Shown here piece by piece: positions 25,714-34,425 of a stretch of DNA of 64,000 nucleotides. Within the stretch, counting starts at the first letter, position 1. The number at the start of each line of letters is the position of its first letter. The translations under genes and the position numbers were made by a program. Origin of the DNA: Granulicoccus phenolivorans DSM 17626 = NBRC 107789 = JCM 15570 (GTDB lineage Bacteria > Actinomycetota > Actinomycetes > Propionibacteriales > Propionibacteriaceae); assembly GCF_000423085.1 (NCBI RefSeq), contig NZ_AUHH01000013.1, positions 33,189 to 97,188 on the forward strand, written 5' to 3'. The notes under the pieces were generated by a model. That model ran no database searches, was not told the DNA's origin, and was given only the letters and a program-made list of their open reading frames with translations.

Positions 25714-26784
25714 TCAGTCCGGCTCCTCGCGCCGGCGACGTTCGGCGGCCTCGCGGATCGCCCGGCCCCGCTTCTCCAGCCGGCGTTCGGACCAGCGGTT
25801 GATGACGATCTGCTCGCTGTGGCGGGGCGGCACCTGCAACTGCACCTCGGCCGGCAGTCCGGCCTGGAGTTCCTGGGCGCGTTCCAGTCCGGCGTCGAGT
25901 TCGGCACCGAAGAGCATCGCGCAGTTGCCGACATAGCCCCACAGCAGGAACAGCACCACGCCACCCAGGGTGCCGTAGGTCGGATCGAGGACGAAGAAGC
26001 TGGACAGGTACTCCGCCAGGGCCCAGGAACTCAGGGCCCAGGCCGCGATCGCCACCAGCGATCCGGGGGAGAGCACCCGGAATTGGAACTTGCGTACGTT
26101 CGGGGTGGCGAAGAACAGCAGGTTCACCAGCATCAGCACCGCGGCAATCAGGACCGGGGCCTGGAAGCCGAGCAACTGCCGGGTCAGCGCCGGGCTGAGA
26201 TCGGCCACCTGCATGGCGCGGGCGGCCAGCGGGGTACCGGAGACCACCGCGAGCAGCACCAGGGAGAGCAGCGTCAGGGCCGCCACGGCGAACAGCATGT
26301 GCTGGACCCGCAGCCACCCGGTCCGCCGGCCCTCGGCGACCTGGTAGATCCGGTTGGTGGCGCGGGAGAAGGCGCTGATGTAGTTCGACACCGACCAGAT
26401 CGCGCCGGCCGCGCCGATGACCAGCGGCCACCCCGAGCGCGGGCTGCGGGCCAGGCTCACCATCAGCGGAGTCAGCAACTGGATCGATTCCTCGGGCACC
26501 AACCCGTGCAGCAGCTCCCGCAGCAGATCCGCCGAGGGCGCCGACGCCCCGACCAACCCCAGCAGCGACAATACGACCAGCAGGGACGGCGCGACCGCCA
26601 GCACCGCGTAATAGGTCAGCGTGGCCGCGGAGTCCAGCGCGTTGTTCACCACGAAACCGTGGATCGCGCGGCGCCCGGCGTACGCCCACGACGACGGTCG
26701 CAGCCGCCGCAACGGCACCGGCTCCCGTTCCTCGGGCTCCGGTGCCGCCGACGGCGTGGCAGCTGATCCGGGCGACTGGGCCAC
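25714..26784 (-). CDS. YihY/BrkB family inner-membrane protein
   Basis: The 356-residue protein has six hydrophobic helices and the family's first-helix sequence NNALDSAATLTYYAVLAVAPSLLVVLSLLG, plus the internal GWPLVIGAAGAIWSVSNYISAFSRATNRIYQV and ATPNVRKFQFRVLSPGS segments. The C-terminal ~70 residues are charged and probably cytosolic. The family was once labelled RNase BN, which is not supported. The GTG start lies 1 base after the pgm stop, so expression with pgm is likely. Confidence 0.87.
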   Translation of the reverse strand: MAQSPGSAATPSAAPEPEEREPVPLRRLRPSSWAYAGRRAIHGFVVNNALDSAATLTYYAVLAVAPSLLVVLSLLGLVGASAPSADLLRELLHGLVPEESIQLLTPLMVSLARSPRSGWPLVIGAAGAIWSVSNYISAFSRATNRIYQVAEGRRTGWLRVQHMLFAVAALTLLSLVLLAVVSGTPLAARAMQVADLSPALTRQLLGFQAPVLIAAVLMLVNLLFFATPNVRKFQFRVLSPGSLVAIAAWALSSWALAEYLSSFFVLDPTYGTLGGVVLFLLWGYVGNCAMLFGAELDAGLERAQELQAGLPAEVQLQVPPRHSEQIVINRWSERRLEKRGRAIREAAERRRREEPD

Positions 26785-26785
26785 C

Positions 26786-28420
26786 TCAGCTGGTCAGAAC
26801 CGCGCTGACGACCTCCTTGGCGGCCTCCTGCACCTGGGCCAGATGCTCCGGACTCTTCAGCGACTCGGCGTAGATCTTGTACTTGTCCTCGGTGCCGGAG
26901 GGCCGGGCGGCGAACCAGGCCGACTCGGTGACCACCTTGAGACCGCCGATCGCGGCTCCGTTGCCGGGCGCCTCGGTGAGGATCGCACTGATCTTCTCCC
27001 CGGCCAGTTCGGTCGCGGCCACATCGGCGGGGGACAGCGCCTTGAGCCGGGCCTTCTGCTCCCGGTTCGCCTCGGCGTCGATCCGGGCGTAGTAGGACTT
27101 GCCGAAGCGTTCCTCGATCTTCGCGTACCGCTGGGAGGGGGTCTCGCCGGTGACCGCGAGGATCTCCGAGGCCAGCAGGCACAGCAGCAGACCGTCCTTG
27201 TCAGTGGTCCAGGTCTTCCCGTCCCGGGTGAGGAAGGACGCCCCGGCCGACTCCTCGCCGCCGAAGCCGACCGAGCCGTCGGACAGGCCCGGGACGAACC
27301 ACTTGAAACCGACCGGTACCTCCACCAGCCGGCGGCCCAGATCGGCGGTCACCTTGTCGATCAGGCTGGAGGACACCAGCGTCTTGCCGACTCCGCAGTC
27401 CGGCGCCCAGCCGTCGCGGTGGGAGAACAGGTACTCGATCGCGGTGGCCAGGTAGGCGTTCGGGTTCATCAGGCCCGCGTCGGGGGTGACGATGCCGTGC
27501 CGGTCGGAGTCGGCGTCGTTGCCGGTGGCGATCTGGTACTTGTCCCGGTTGTGGATCAGCGAGGCCATCGCGTCGGGGGAGGAGCAGTCCATCCGGATCT
27601 TGCCGTCGGTGTCCAGGGTCATGAACGACCAGGTCGGATCCACCGTCGGGTTGACCACGTGCAGGCCGAGCCCGAGCTGGTCGGCGATGTAGCCCCAGTA
27701 CTGCACCGAGGCGCCGCCCATCGGATCGGCCCCGATGTTCAGAATGGCCCCGCGGATCGCGTCCAGGTCGAGGGCCTTGCCGAGGTCGGTGCAGTAGGCG
27801 GTCAGATAGTCGTGCTCGGTCACCTGCGACTTCGCCTGCGCATAGGGCGTACGCCGGATCCCGGTCGGCTGCTTCATCAGCTCGTTGGCCCGGTCGGCGA
27901 TCCAGCTGGTCGCGTCGGTGTCGGCGGGGCCACCGTGCGGCGGGTTGTACTTGAAGCCGCCGTCGCGGGGCGGGTTGTGCGAGGGGGTGACCACGATGCC
28001 GTCGGCCGGACTGGACGGACCGGCGGCGTTGAACACGATGATCGCCCGGGAGACCGCCGGGGTCGGGGTGTAGTCGTGCTCGTTCTCGCAGCGGACGTGG
28101 ACCCCGTTGGCCACCAGCACCTCGATCGCGGTCTGCCAGGCCGGCAGGGACAGCGCGTGGGTGTCCTTGCCCAGGTACAGCGGCCCGGCGATGCCCTGGC
28201 CGGCGCGATATTCCACGATGGCCTGGGTGGTGGCGGCGATGTGCAGCTCGTTGAACTTGCCGTCCAGGCTGGAGCCGCGGTGGCCCGAGGTGCCGAACAC
28301 CACTTGTTGGTCGATGTTGTCGGGGTCGGGCGTGATGTCGTAGTAGGCACCCACCACGGCGTCGACGTCGATCAGGTCTTCTGCGAGCGCAGGCTGCCCT
28401 GCGCGAGGATGACGAGCCAT
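26786..28420 (-). CDS. pgm: Phosphoglucomutase, alpha-D-glucose specific
   Basis: The enzyme interconverts glucose 1-phosphate and glucose 6-phosphate, linking glycogen breakdown (glgP, in this window) to glycolysis. The 544-residue length is typical. Domains: N-terminal QVVFGTSGHRGSSLDGKFNE, the active-site loop GIVVTPSHNPPRDGG with phosphorylated Ser147, the metal loop GNDADSDRHGIV, the sugar-binding GFGGEESAGASF and the C-terminal phosphate-binding RPSGTEDKYKIYAESL. It is the first gene of an operon with the YihY gene and has a leaderless promoter. Confidence 0.96.
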   Translation of the reverse strand: MARHPRAGQPALAEDLIDVDAVVGAYYDITPDPDNIDQQVVFGTSGHRGSSLDGKFNELHIAATTQAIVEYRAGQGIAGPLYLGKDTHALSLPAWQTAIEVLVANGVHVRCENEHDYTPTPAVSRAIIVFNAAGPSSPADGIVVTPSHNPPRDGGFKYNPPHGGPADTDATSWIADRANELMKQPTGIRRTPYAQAKSQVTEHDYLTAYCTDLGKALDLDAIRGAILNIGADPMGGASVQYWGYIADQLGLGLHVVNPTVDPTWSFMTLDTDGKIRMDCSSPDAMASLIHNRDKYQIATGNDADSDRHGIVTPDAGLMNPNAYLATAIEYLFSHRDGWAPDCGVGKTLVSSSLIDKVTADLGRRLVEVPVGFKWFVPGLSDGSVGFGGEESAGASFLTRDGKTWTTDKDGLLLCLLASEILAVTGETPSQRYAKIEERFGKSYYARIDAEANREQKARLKALSPADVAATELAGEKISAILTEAPGNGAAIGGLKVVTESAWFAARPSGTEDKYKIYAESLKSPEHLAQVQEAAKEVVSAVLTS

Positions 28421-28426
28421 GCCTGA

Positions 28427-28432
28427 ATCCTA
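28427..28432 (-). promoter_or_regulatory. -10 element giving a leaderless mRNA for pgm
   Basis: On the minus strand TAGGAT is followed by 6 bases and then ATG 28420. Confidence 0.6.
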
Positions 28433-28510
28433 GGCCGTGGGGGCCTCGGCGGCGGGGAGGGGTGGACCGGCGATTGCGCTGGGTTGACCGGTCGGCGGGG
28501 CGGTGGTGTG

Positions 28511-28630
28511 CGATGGAATCTGAGGGCCTCGGGCTTCCTGCGACGGAATGTGACGGCGTCGGTCTTCCTGCGATGGAATCTGACGGCGTCGGTCTTCCCG
28601 CGATGGAATCTGACGGCCTCCCACTTCTGG
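28511..28630. repeat. 30-bp tandem repeat, four units
   Basis: Units start at 28511, 28541, 28571 and 28601, each of the type CGATGGAATCTGACGGCGTC plus 10 bases; they differ at a few positions. There are no spacers between units, so it is not a CRISPR array. Confidence 0.92.
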
Positions 28631-29075
28631 CGATAGTCACCTTGACCCCGCGACGGGAACCGCGTACCAGCTGGCCCTGCAGCAGCTGCGGGAAGGGGGT
28701 GCTATCGCCGGGTGGCTCGAACCGGCGCGGGATCGACTGCGGCCATCGAGATTCGGAACCAACTCTGGCCGCTGCCGGGGATCATGCCTCCGCGAGTCGG
28801 CCGATGGCCGCCCGGCGGCACCGGCCATCGAGCGATGGCCAGGGCCAGGGTCCGTGGGCAACCCACCGGACTTGACCAACCCGCTGGCAGCGACTCCCGG
28901 CAAGGGGCCATGGCTCCGGCACGGTGGCTCCCGGTACCGGGGCGATGACTCCAGCACCGGGGGATGGCTCCCGCGCCGGGCGATGGCTCCGGCGATCGGG
29001 CGATAGCAGGCGCATTCCGCGATTGCTGCACCACCCACGAGGTCACTGTTGCGATCGCTGGGTGTCTTCAGCCAA

Positions 29076-29170
29076 CGCGGGAGGCCGAGGCCCGGCAGGA
29101 TCTATCGCGGGAGGCCGAGGCCCGGCAGGATCTGTCGCGGGAGGCCGAGGCCCGGCAGGATCTGTCGCGG
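29076..29170. repeat. 30-bp tandem repeat, three units plus a partial
   Basis: Units at 29076, 29106 and 29136 begin CGCGGGAGGCCGAGGCCCGG and are almost identical (one difference, TCTAT against TCTGT). The sequence is unrelated to the 30-bp repeat at 28511. Confidence 0.92.
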
Positions 29171-29249
29171 GGAGCCCGCAGGAGCCGCGCGGCGGCCCGA
29201 AATCCACGGTCACCGGGCCTGCGTTGTGGGTACCTGCAAGAATGCAGCC

Positions 29250-30164
29250 ATGACCTCAGGACGCTTCAATGACCCCGGAATCCTCGATCTGTCGGCCCTC
29301 AAGAAGCCCGCGCCGGGCAGTTCCGGCGGCTCCCGGGGGGCGTACGTCACCGAGGTGGCCACCCCGAACGACCTGCAGGCCCTGGTCAGCAAGTCCCTGC
29401 AGCACGTGGTGGTGCTGGAGTTCTACTCCGCGCGGGCCCAGGGTGGCCAGCAGCTCAGCGACGACCTGATCGCCCTGTCCACCGAGGCCCAGGGCAAATG
29501 GCTGCTGGCGCGCGCCGATTGCGATGCCCACCCCGAGCTCCCGCAGGCGGTCGGGATCCAGGCGGTCCCGACGGTGGTGGCGATGATCGGGGGCCAGCTC
29601 GCCCCGCTGTTCCAGGGGGTACAGCCCAAGGAGGCGATCCGCCAGGTGCTGGACCAGGTGCTGCAGACCGCGGCCGCCAACGGGATCATGGGCAAGACCG
29701 AACCGGTCGCCCAGGCCGCGGCGCCCGACGGCGACGGGGCCCAGCCGGTGTCCGACCCCCGGTTCGCCGCCGCCGACGAGGCCCTGGCCCGTGGCGACTA
29801 CGCCGGTGCCCGCGACGAGTTCGACAAGCTCCTGGCGGCCAATCCGAACGACGCCGAGGCGAAGGCGGGCAAGGCGCAGGCCGGCCTGCTGGCCCGGTCC
29901 ACCACCCTCGAGCCCGGCCAGGCGCTGGCGTACGCCGCCGCGCACCCCGACGACCACACCGCGCAACTGGCCGCCGCCGATGTCGAAGTGGTCACCGGGA
30001 ATCCGTCGGGCGCCTTCGACCGGATCATCACCCTGATCCGGACCAGCTCCGGCGACGAGCGGGACGCGCTGCGCGAGCGGCTGCTGGAGCTGTTCGAAAC
30101 CGTCGGCGCCACCGACCCGGCGGTCCTCAAGGCGCGCCGCGCCCTGTCGGCCGCCCTGTTCTGA
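29250..30164 (+). CDS. Thioredoxin-fold/TPR co-chaperone (CnoX/YbbN-like)
   Basis: The 304-residue protein has an N-terminal thioredoxin fold (residues about 35-150: VVVLEFYSARAQGGQQ, WLLARADCDAHPELPQAVGIQAVPTVVAMIGG with the cis-Pro) and a C-terminal TPR-like helical part (ARGDYAGARDEFDKLLAANPNDAEAKAGKAQAGL). The active-site cysteines are absent, with SARAQGGQ where WCxxC is expected, so it should not act as a disulfide reductase. E. coli YbbN works as a holdase with chaperones. ATG 29250 begins the conserved sequence; the frame stays open upstream through the 29076 repeats. Confidence 0.85.
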   Translation: MTSGRFNDPGILDLSALKKPAPGSSGGSRGAYVTEVATPNDLQALVSKSLQHVVVLEFYSARAQGGQQLSDDLIALSTEAQGKWLLARADCDAHPELPQAVGIQAVPTVVAMIGGQLAPLFQGVQPKEAIRQVLDQVLQTAAANGIMGKTEPVAQAAAPDGDGAQPVSDPRFAAADEALARGDYAGARDEFDKLLAANPNDAEAKAGKAQAGLLARSTTLEPGQALAYAAAHPDDHTAQLAAADVEVVTGNPSGAFDRIITLIRTSSGDERDALRERLLELFETVGATDPAVLKARRALSAALF

Positions 30165-30196
30165 GCGGTCCGGGACTTTCCGACCGGGGGCCCACG

Positions 30197-30925
30197 ATGA
30201 CGACACTGACGGACTGGACGCCGGGGGAGCACACCCACGCCGGGATCGGGTACCCCACCTATCGCCGGGGCACCGGCCCCGGGGTGATCGTGATCCACGA
30301 GATTCCCGGGCTGACCCCGGCGGTGCTCCGATTCGCCGATGAGGTGGTGGACGCCGGGTTCACCGTCGTGCTGCCGCACCTGTTCGGACCGGCGGGTGCC
30401 GATCTCGCCGGCCCGGGCGACTACGTCCGGTTGGCCCGCCAGTGCCTGTCGGGCCGCTTCACGCTGCTGGCCACCGGGGTGACCACCCCGATGGCCGACT
30501 GGCTGCGGAGTCTGGCCCGCACCCTGCACACCGAACTGGGCGGTCCCGGCGTCGGCGCCCTCGGGATGTGCTTCACCGGCGGCTTCGCCCTGGCGATGAT
30601 GGTGGACGACTCGGTGTCCGCGCCGATCCTGGCCCAGCCGTCGGCGCCGTTCCCGCTGGGGAAGAAGCGTGCCGCCGATCTCAACCTGTCGCCGGCCGAC
30701 ACCGCCCGGGTGGTGGCCCGCGCCGAAGCCGGGTGTCCCGTCCTGGGTCTGCGGTACGCCGACGATCGGCTCACCGGAACCCGCTTCGCGACCCTGAAAG
30801 CACTTCTCGGCGACCGCTTCACCGCGGTGGAGTTCCCCGGCGCCAAGCACGGCACCCTGACCACCGACCGGCAGCAGGCCGCGGTGGATGCGGTGCTCGC
30901 CTTTCTCGCCGACCGCCTGCGCTGA
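30197..30925 (+). CDS. Dienelactone hydrolase family protein
   Basis: The 242-residue alpha/beta hydrolase has GVIVIHEIPGLTP at the start of the core, the cysteine nucleophile elbow LGMCFTGGFALAM, the Asp in GLRYADDRLT and the His in PGAKHGTLT. Cys-Asp-His is the triad of dienelactone hydrolases. The natural substrate is unknown; nothing around it suggests an aromatic degradation pathway. It lies 32 bases after the thioredoxin-fold gene and ends before a hairpin terminator. Confidence 0.86.
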   Translation: MTTLTDWTPGEHTHAGIGYPTYRRGTGPGVIVIHEIPGLTPAVLRFADEVVDAGFTVVLPHLFGPAGADLAGPGDYVRLARQCLSGRFTLLATGVTTPMADWLRSLARTLHTELGGPGVGALGMCFTGGFALAMMVDDSVSAPILAQPSAPFPLGKKRAADLNLSPADTARVVARAEAGCPVLGLRYADDRLTGTRFATLKALLGDRFTAVEFPGAKHGTLTTDRQQAAVDAVLAFLADRLR

Positions 30926-30942
30926 GCCGGTTCAGGTACGCA

Positions 30943-30972
30943 GAACGCCGGGCCCACGGGGGCCCGGCGTTC
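30943..30972. terminator. Hairpin between convergent genes
   Basis: A perfect 13-bp stem (30943-30955 with 30960-30972, arm GAACGCCGGGCCC) with an ACGG loop lies between the dienelactone hydrolase gene and the convergent maltokinase-glgB frame. No T-run follows, but as a GC-rich hairpin it may stop transcripts from both sides. Confidence 0.7.
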
Positions 30973-30990
30973 GTGGTGTGCCGGCTCGAC

Positions 30991-33900
30991 TCAGTTGGTC
31001 GACTGGTCGTCGCGTACGCCGTGCGGGTCGAAGCGCAGCCACACCGCACCCAGCGGCGGCACCAGCACCGATGCCGAGGCGGGCAGATGGTTGCTCGGGA
31101 TCTCGGTGGCCACCACCTGGTGGTTCACGTACCCGCCGGTCCCGTTGAACTCCGGCAGATCGGTGTTCAGGATCTCGGTCCAGACCCCCTCGGTGGGCAG
31201 CCCGATCCGGTAGTCCTCCCGCGGCGCCGGCGAGAAGTTCACCACCACCGCGACCTGGTCCCCGGCCCCGTCGTTGCGCAGGTAGGAGAACACGTTGCCG
31301 CCGGCGTCATCGGCATCGATCCAGCGGAAGCCGGCCGGATCGGTGTCCAGCTTCCACAGCGCCGGGACGTGGCGGTACACCTCGTTCAGCCGCCGCATCA
31401 GCAACTGCACCCCGCGGTGGCCCCACAGATCGCTGACCCACCACTCCAGGCCGGCGGATTCGTTGAACTCCGAGCGCTGCCCGAACTCCGAGCCCATGAA
31501 CAGCAGCTGCTTGCCCGGGTGGGACCACATGAAGGCGTAGAACGCCCGCAGCGTGGCGAACTTCTGCCAGTCATCGCCGGGAATCTTGGTGACCATCGCG
31601 CCCTTGCCGTGGACCACCTCGTCGTGACTGATCGGCAGGATGAAGTTCTCCGAGAACGAATAGACCATCGCGAAGGTCATTTCGTTGTGGTGGTACTGCC
31701 GATAGATCGGGTCCAGGCTCAGATAACCCAGCGAGTCGTTCATCCAGCCCATGTTCCACTTGAACCCGAATCCGAGCCCGCCGTGGTGCACCGGCTTGGT
31801 GATCCCGGGGAAGGAGGTCGACTCCTCCGCGATCAGCACCACCCCGGGCTGGCGCTCATAGAGATGCTTGTTCACATAGCGCAGCAGATCGATCGCCTCG
31901 AGGTTCTCCCGGCCGCCGTAGATGTTGGGCACCCAGTTGTCGCCACGGGAGTAGTCCAGGTACAGCATCGAGGCGACCGCGTCGATCCGCAGACCGTCGA
32001 AGTGGAACTCCTGGATCCAGTACAGGGCGTTGGAGACCAGGAAGCTCTTCACCTCGTTGCGCCCGAAGTTGAACACATAGGTGCCCCAGTCCGGCTGCTC
32101 GCCCTGGCGCGGGTCGGCATGCTCGTACAGTGCGGTCCCGTCGAAGCGGCCCAGCGCCCACTCGTCCTTGGGGAAGTGGCCGGGCACCCAGTCCAGCAGC
32201 ACCCCGATGCCGGCCTCGTGCAGCTTGTCGATCAGGTAGCGCAACTCGTCCGGGGTGCCCCAGGCCGACTGCGGCGCGAAGTAGCCGGTGACCTGATAGC
32301 CCCACGACGGCTCGTACGGATGCTGGGCCACCGGCATGAACTCCACGTGGGTGTAGCCCTGCCAGCTGACGTACTCGACCAGTTCGGTGGCCAGATCCTG
32401 GTACGACTTCCCGCGCCGCCAGCCGCCCAGATGCACCTCGTAGATGGCCATCGGTTCCTGGTACAGCTTCGAGTTGCGCCGGTGCTCCAGCCAGGCATCG
32501 TCGTTCCACTCGTAGTCGCTGTCGGCGATCACCACCGAGGCGGTCGCCGGGGGCTGTTCGGCGTAGCGGGCGTACGGGTCGGCGCGGTCGATCCAGCGGT
32601 CGTCGGCGCCCCGGACCTTGAACTTGTAGACCGCCCCGGCTCCGACCCCGGGCAGGAAGATGCCCCAGACTCCGGTGTGCGGGATCAACCGCATGGGGTG
32701 GGCGTCGCCGTCCCAGTCGCAGAAGTCGCCGAAGACCCGGACCTCCTTGGCGTTGGGCGCCCACACGGTGAACCGGGTGCCGCTGATCTCGGTGCCGGAC
32801 TCGTCGGTGACCGTCACCAGGTGGGCGCCGAGCCGCTTCCAGGCCTCGGTGTCGCCCCCGGTGTGGAATCCCTCGAAATCCCACCCGTGGATATCGCCGA
32901 AGAAGTTGTCGGTCATGGTGTGCCCTCCAATGGTGAACGGATCTGTGGTCAGCCGACGCAGCGCGTCGAGGGGGATGTGCAGCCAGTCGGGCCGGTTGCG
33001 GGCCTCGTAGAGCACCTCGTAGATCGCCTTGTCGGCCACGTAGGCCTCGATCAGGTCGGCGTCGGGTACGAGCTCGGCGGCGTCGGCCTCCTCCGCACTG
33101 CCCGGGCCGGCGTACCCGGCCAGGAACGCCGCGGTCGTTTCCCGGACCCAGGCTTCGGCCTGTTCGGGGGTACGCCCGGCCGCGCCGGCCGCTGCGCCGG
33201 CATAGTCGATCGAGCGCACCATCCCGGCGATATCGCGCCACCTCGTGTCGGGCTCGCGGCGTTGGGCGAGCGTCTTCAGCGGCTCGCCCTCGAAGTCGAT
33301 GATGTACCAGGCCTTCGCCGGCCCGGCGCCTTCCTCCGCCGGGTCCGCCCCGTGCGCCGCAGCCGCCCCCTGCGCCGCAGCCGGCCCGGACGCCCCGGCG
33401 GACCCGGCGCTGCGGGCCAGATTGTCCGCATCGGCGGCGGCGTACAGGGTCTGGCCCAGATGGAAGTCGCCGTGCACCCGCTGCACCGTCACCCGGGAGC
33501 GGCCCAGCACCGCGAACCGGTCCCGCAGCCGATCCACCAGCGGCTGCAGGGCCGGCACCTCGGCCGCGGTGTCGGTGAGCCGACCGACCATTCGTTCGGC
33601 CAACGGCGCACCCTCGACCGAGGCGGTCCCGAACCGTTCGGCCAGCGCACTGTGCACCTCGGCGAGGGCCCGGCCCAGATCGGCGGCGTGCCCGGTGAAG
33701 TCGGCCCCCGAGCTCGCTGCGGCCACCGCCAGCTCCCAACCGTCCCGGGCCTCGCGCAACTGCTGCACCAGCATCGCCACATCGGCACTGAGCCGGGCCC
33801 CGGAGGCGCTGGACCAGACCGCGTGCGCCGAGCCGTACAGGTCGACCACCGCACCGGTGCGGGCGAGTTCGCGGTGCACCTCGATGTCCAGGTTCGCGCC

Positions 33901-34425
33901 GACCTCCAGCCGCCGGAACAGCTTCAGCAAAGCGACATCGCCGTACAGCACCGAGGTGTTCGACTGCTCCCCACCGAAGCGCCGCGGCGGCAGCTCCGCG
34001 GTCAGCTCCGGCGGCAGCGCGGCGGCCACCTCGGCGCGGACGGCGTCCCCACCGGCGCTCAGGGCCCCGGCCCGCAGCAGCCACTGCAGCAACAGCCGCT
34101 GGCCGGCCGGGTCGAGCGAGGCATCGTGGACCGTCACCTCGCCGTAGGTCTCGCTCCACTCGGTCCCCAGCACCGGAGCCGCCGTCGGATCGCCGACCCC
34201 GTCGAGGCGACGCCACAGCAGGGTGAGCAGGTAGTACTCGGTCGGGCCGCCGGGGATCGCCACCTCGGCGATCTCCAGCCCCAGGGTGGGGAAGTCGCCG
34301 GGCGGGGTCAGCCGGCCCAACGGATGGATCGCGGTGAGGGTCGCGTCGCGGCCCTTGGCGGCGAACCAGCGGGCGCTGGACAGGTGTGCCCAGCGCAGGT
34401 CGTGATCGGGGTAGCTCGCCGACAT
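30991..34425 (-). CDS. Maltokinase-GlgB (1,4-alpha-glucan branching enzyme) in one reading frame
   Basis: One uninterrupted frame of 1144 residues joins two enzymes of the GlgE pathway. Residues 1-~492 are maltokinase (ATP + maltose to maltose 1-phosphate): kinase motifs RVHGDFHLGQ (318-324) and DFEGEP (377-382), ending in LYEARNRPDWLHIPLDALRRL. An Ala/Gly-rich insertion (about 339-370) separates the two motifs. From Met504 the frame is GlgB: FGDFCDWDG (CBM48), then the GH13 catalytic residues in GLRIDAVASML, LIAEEST and ISHDEVVHG. GlgB here lacks the extra N-terminal domain of the mycobacterial enzyme. The linker TTDPFTIGGHT contains a GGAGGG site 7 bases before ATG 32916, so separate GlgB may also be made. 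The maltokinase ATG overlaps the treS stop (TGATG). Confidence 0.9.
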   Translation of the reverse strand: MSASYPDHDLRWAHLSSARWFAAKGRDATLTAIHPLGRLTPPGDFPTLGLEIAEVAIPGGPTEYYLLTLLWRRLDGVGDPTAAPVLGTEWSETYGEVTVHDASLDPAGQRLLLQWLLRAGALSAGGDAVRAEVAAALPPELTAELPPRRFGGEQSNTSVLYGDVALLKLFRRLEVGANLDIEVHRELARTGAVVDLYGSAHAVWSSASGARLSADVAMLVQQLREARDGWELAVAAASSGADFTGHAADLGRALAEVHSALAERFGTASVEGAPLAERMVGRLTDTAAEVPALQPLVDRLRDRFAVLGRSRVTVQRVHGDFHLGQTLYAAADADNLARSAGSAGASGPAAAQGAAAAHGADPAEEGAGPAKAWYIIDFEGEPLKTLAQRREPDTRWRDIAGMVRSIDYAGAAAGAAGRTPEQAEAWVRETTAAFLAGYAGPGSAEEADAAELVPDADLIEAYVADKAIYEVLYEARNRPDWLHIPLDALRRLTTDPFTIGGHTMTDNFFGDIHGWDFEGFHTGGDTEAWKRLGAHLVTVTDESGTEISGTRFTVWAPNAKEVRVFGDFCDWDGDAHPMRLIPHTGVWGIFLPGVGAGAVYKFKVRGADDRWIDRADPYARYAEQPPATASVVIADSDYEWNDDAWLEHRRNSKLYQEPMAIYEVHLGGWRRGKSYQDLATELVEYVSWQGYTHVEFMPVAQHPYEPSWGYQVTGYFAPQSAWGTPDELRYLIDKLHEAGIGVLLDWVPGHFPKDEWALGRFDGTALYEHADPRQGEQPDWGTYVFNFGRNEVKSFLVSNALYWIQEFHFDGLRIDAVASMLYLDYSRGDNWVPNIYGGRENLEAIDLLRYVNKHLYERQPGVVLIAEESTSFPGITKPVHHGGLGFGFKWNMGWMNDSLGYLSLDPIYRQYHHNEMTFAMVYSFSENFILPISHDEVVHGKGAMVTKIPGDDWQKFATLRAFYAFMWSHPGKQLLFMGSEFGQRSEFNESAGLEWWVSDLWGHRGVQLLMRRLNEVYRHVPALWKLDTDPAGFRWIDADDAGGNVFSYLRNDGAGDQVAVVVNFSPAPREDYRIGLPTEGVWTEILNTDLPEFNGTGGYVNHQVVATEIPSNHLPASASVLVPPLGAVWLRFDPHGVRDDQSTN
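32914..32929 (-). promoter_or_regulatory. glgB: Internal ribosome-binding site and ATG for GlgB
   Basis: On the minus strand GGAGGG lies 7 bases before ATG 32916, in frame with the upstream maltokinase. If used, it yields a free GlgB of 641 residues (30991-32916). Confidence 0.6.

Larger units (their letters stand above)
28433..29249. other. Gene-free minisatellite-rich stretch upstream of the thioredoxin-fold gene
   Basis: No credible gene is found in about 800 bases. It contains two separate 30-bp tandem repeats (28511-28630 and 29076-29170), a GGCCATCG/CGATGGCC palindrome at 28823-28840 and recurring CGATGGCTCC-like motifs from 28910 to 29000. Both strands stay open over long stretches because the repeat lengths are multiples of three. 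Confidence 0.7.

Noticed and set aside
28511..28630. Possible CRISPR array (30-bp repeats)
   Set aside because: The units are contiguous with no spacers, and no cas genes are in the window.
29049..29249. N-terminal extension of the thioredoxin-fold protein through the 30-bp repeats
   Set aside because: The added residues are Arg/Pro/Gly repeats without family similarity; ATG 29250 matches the expected start.
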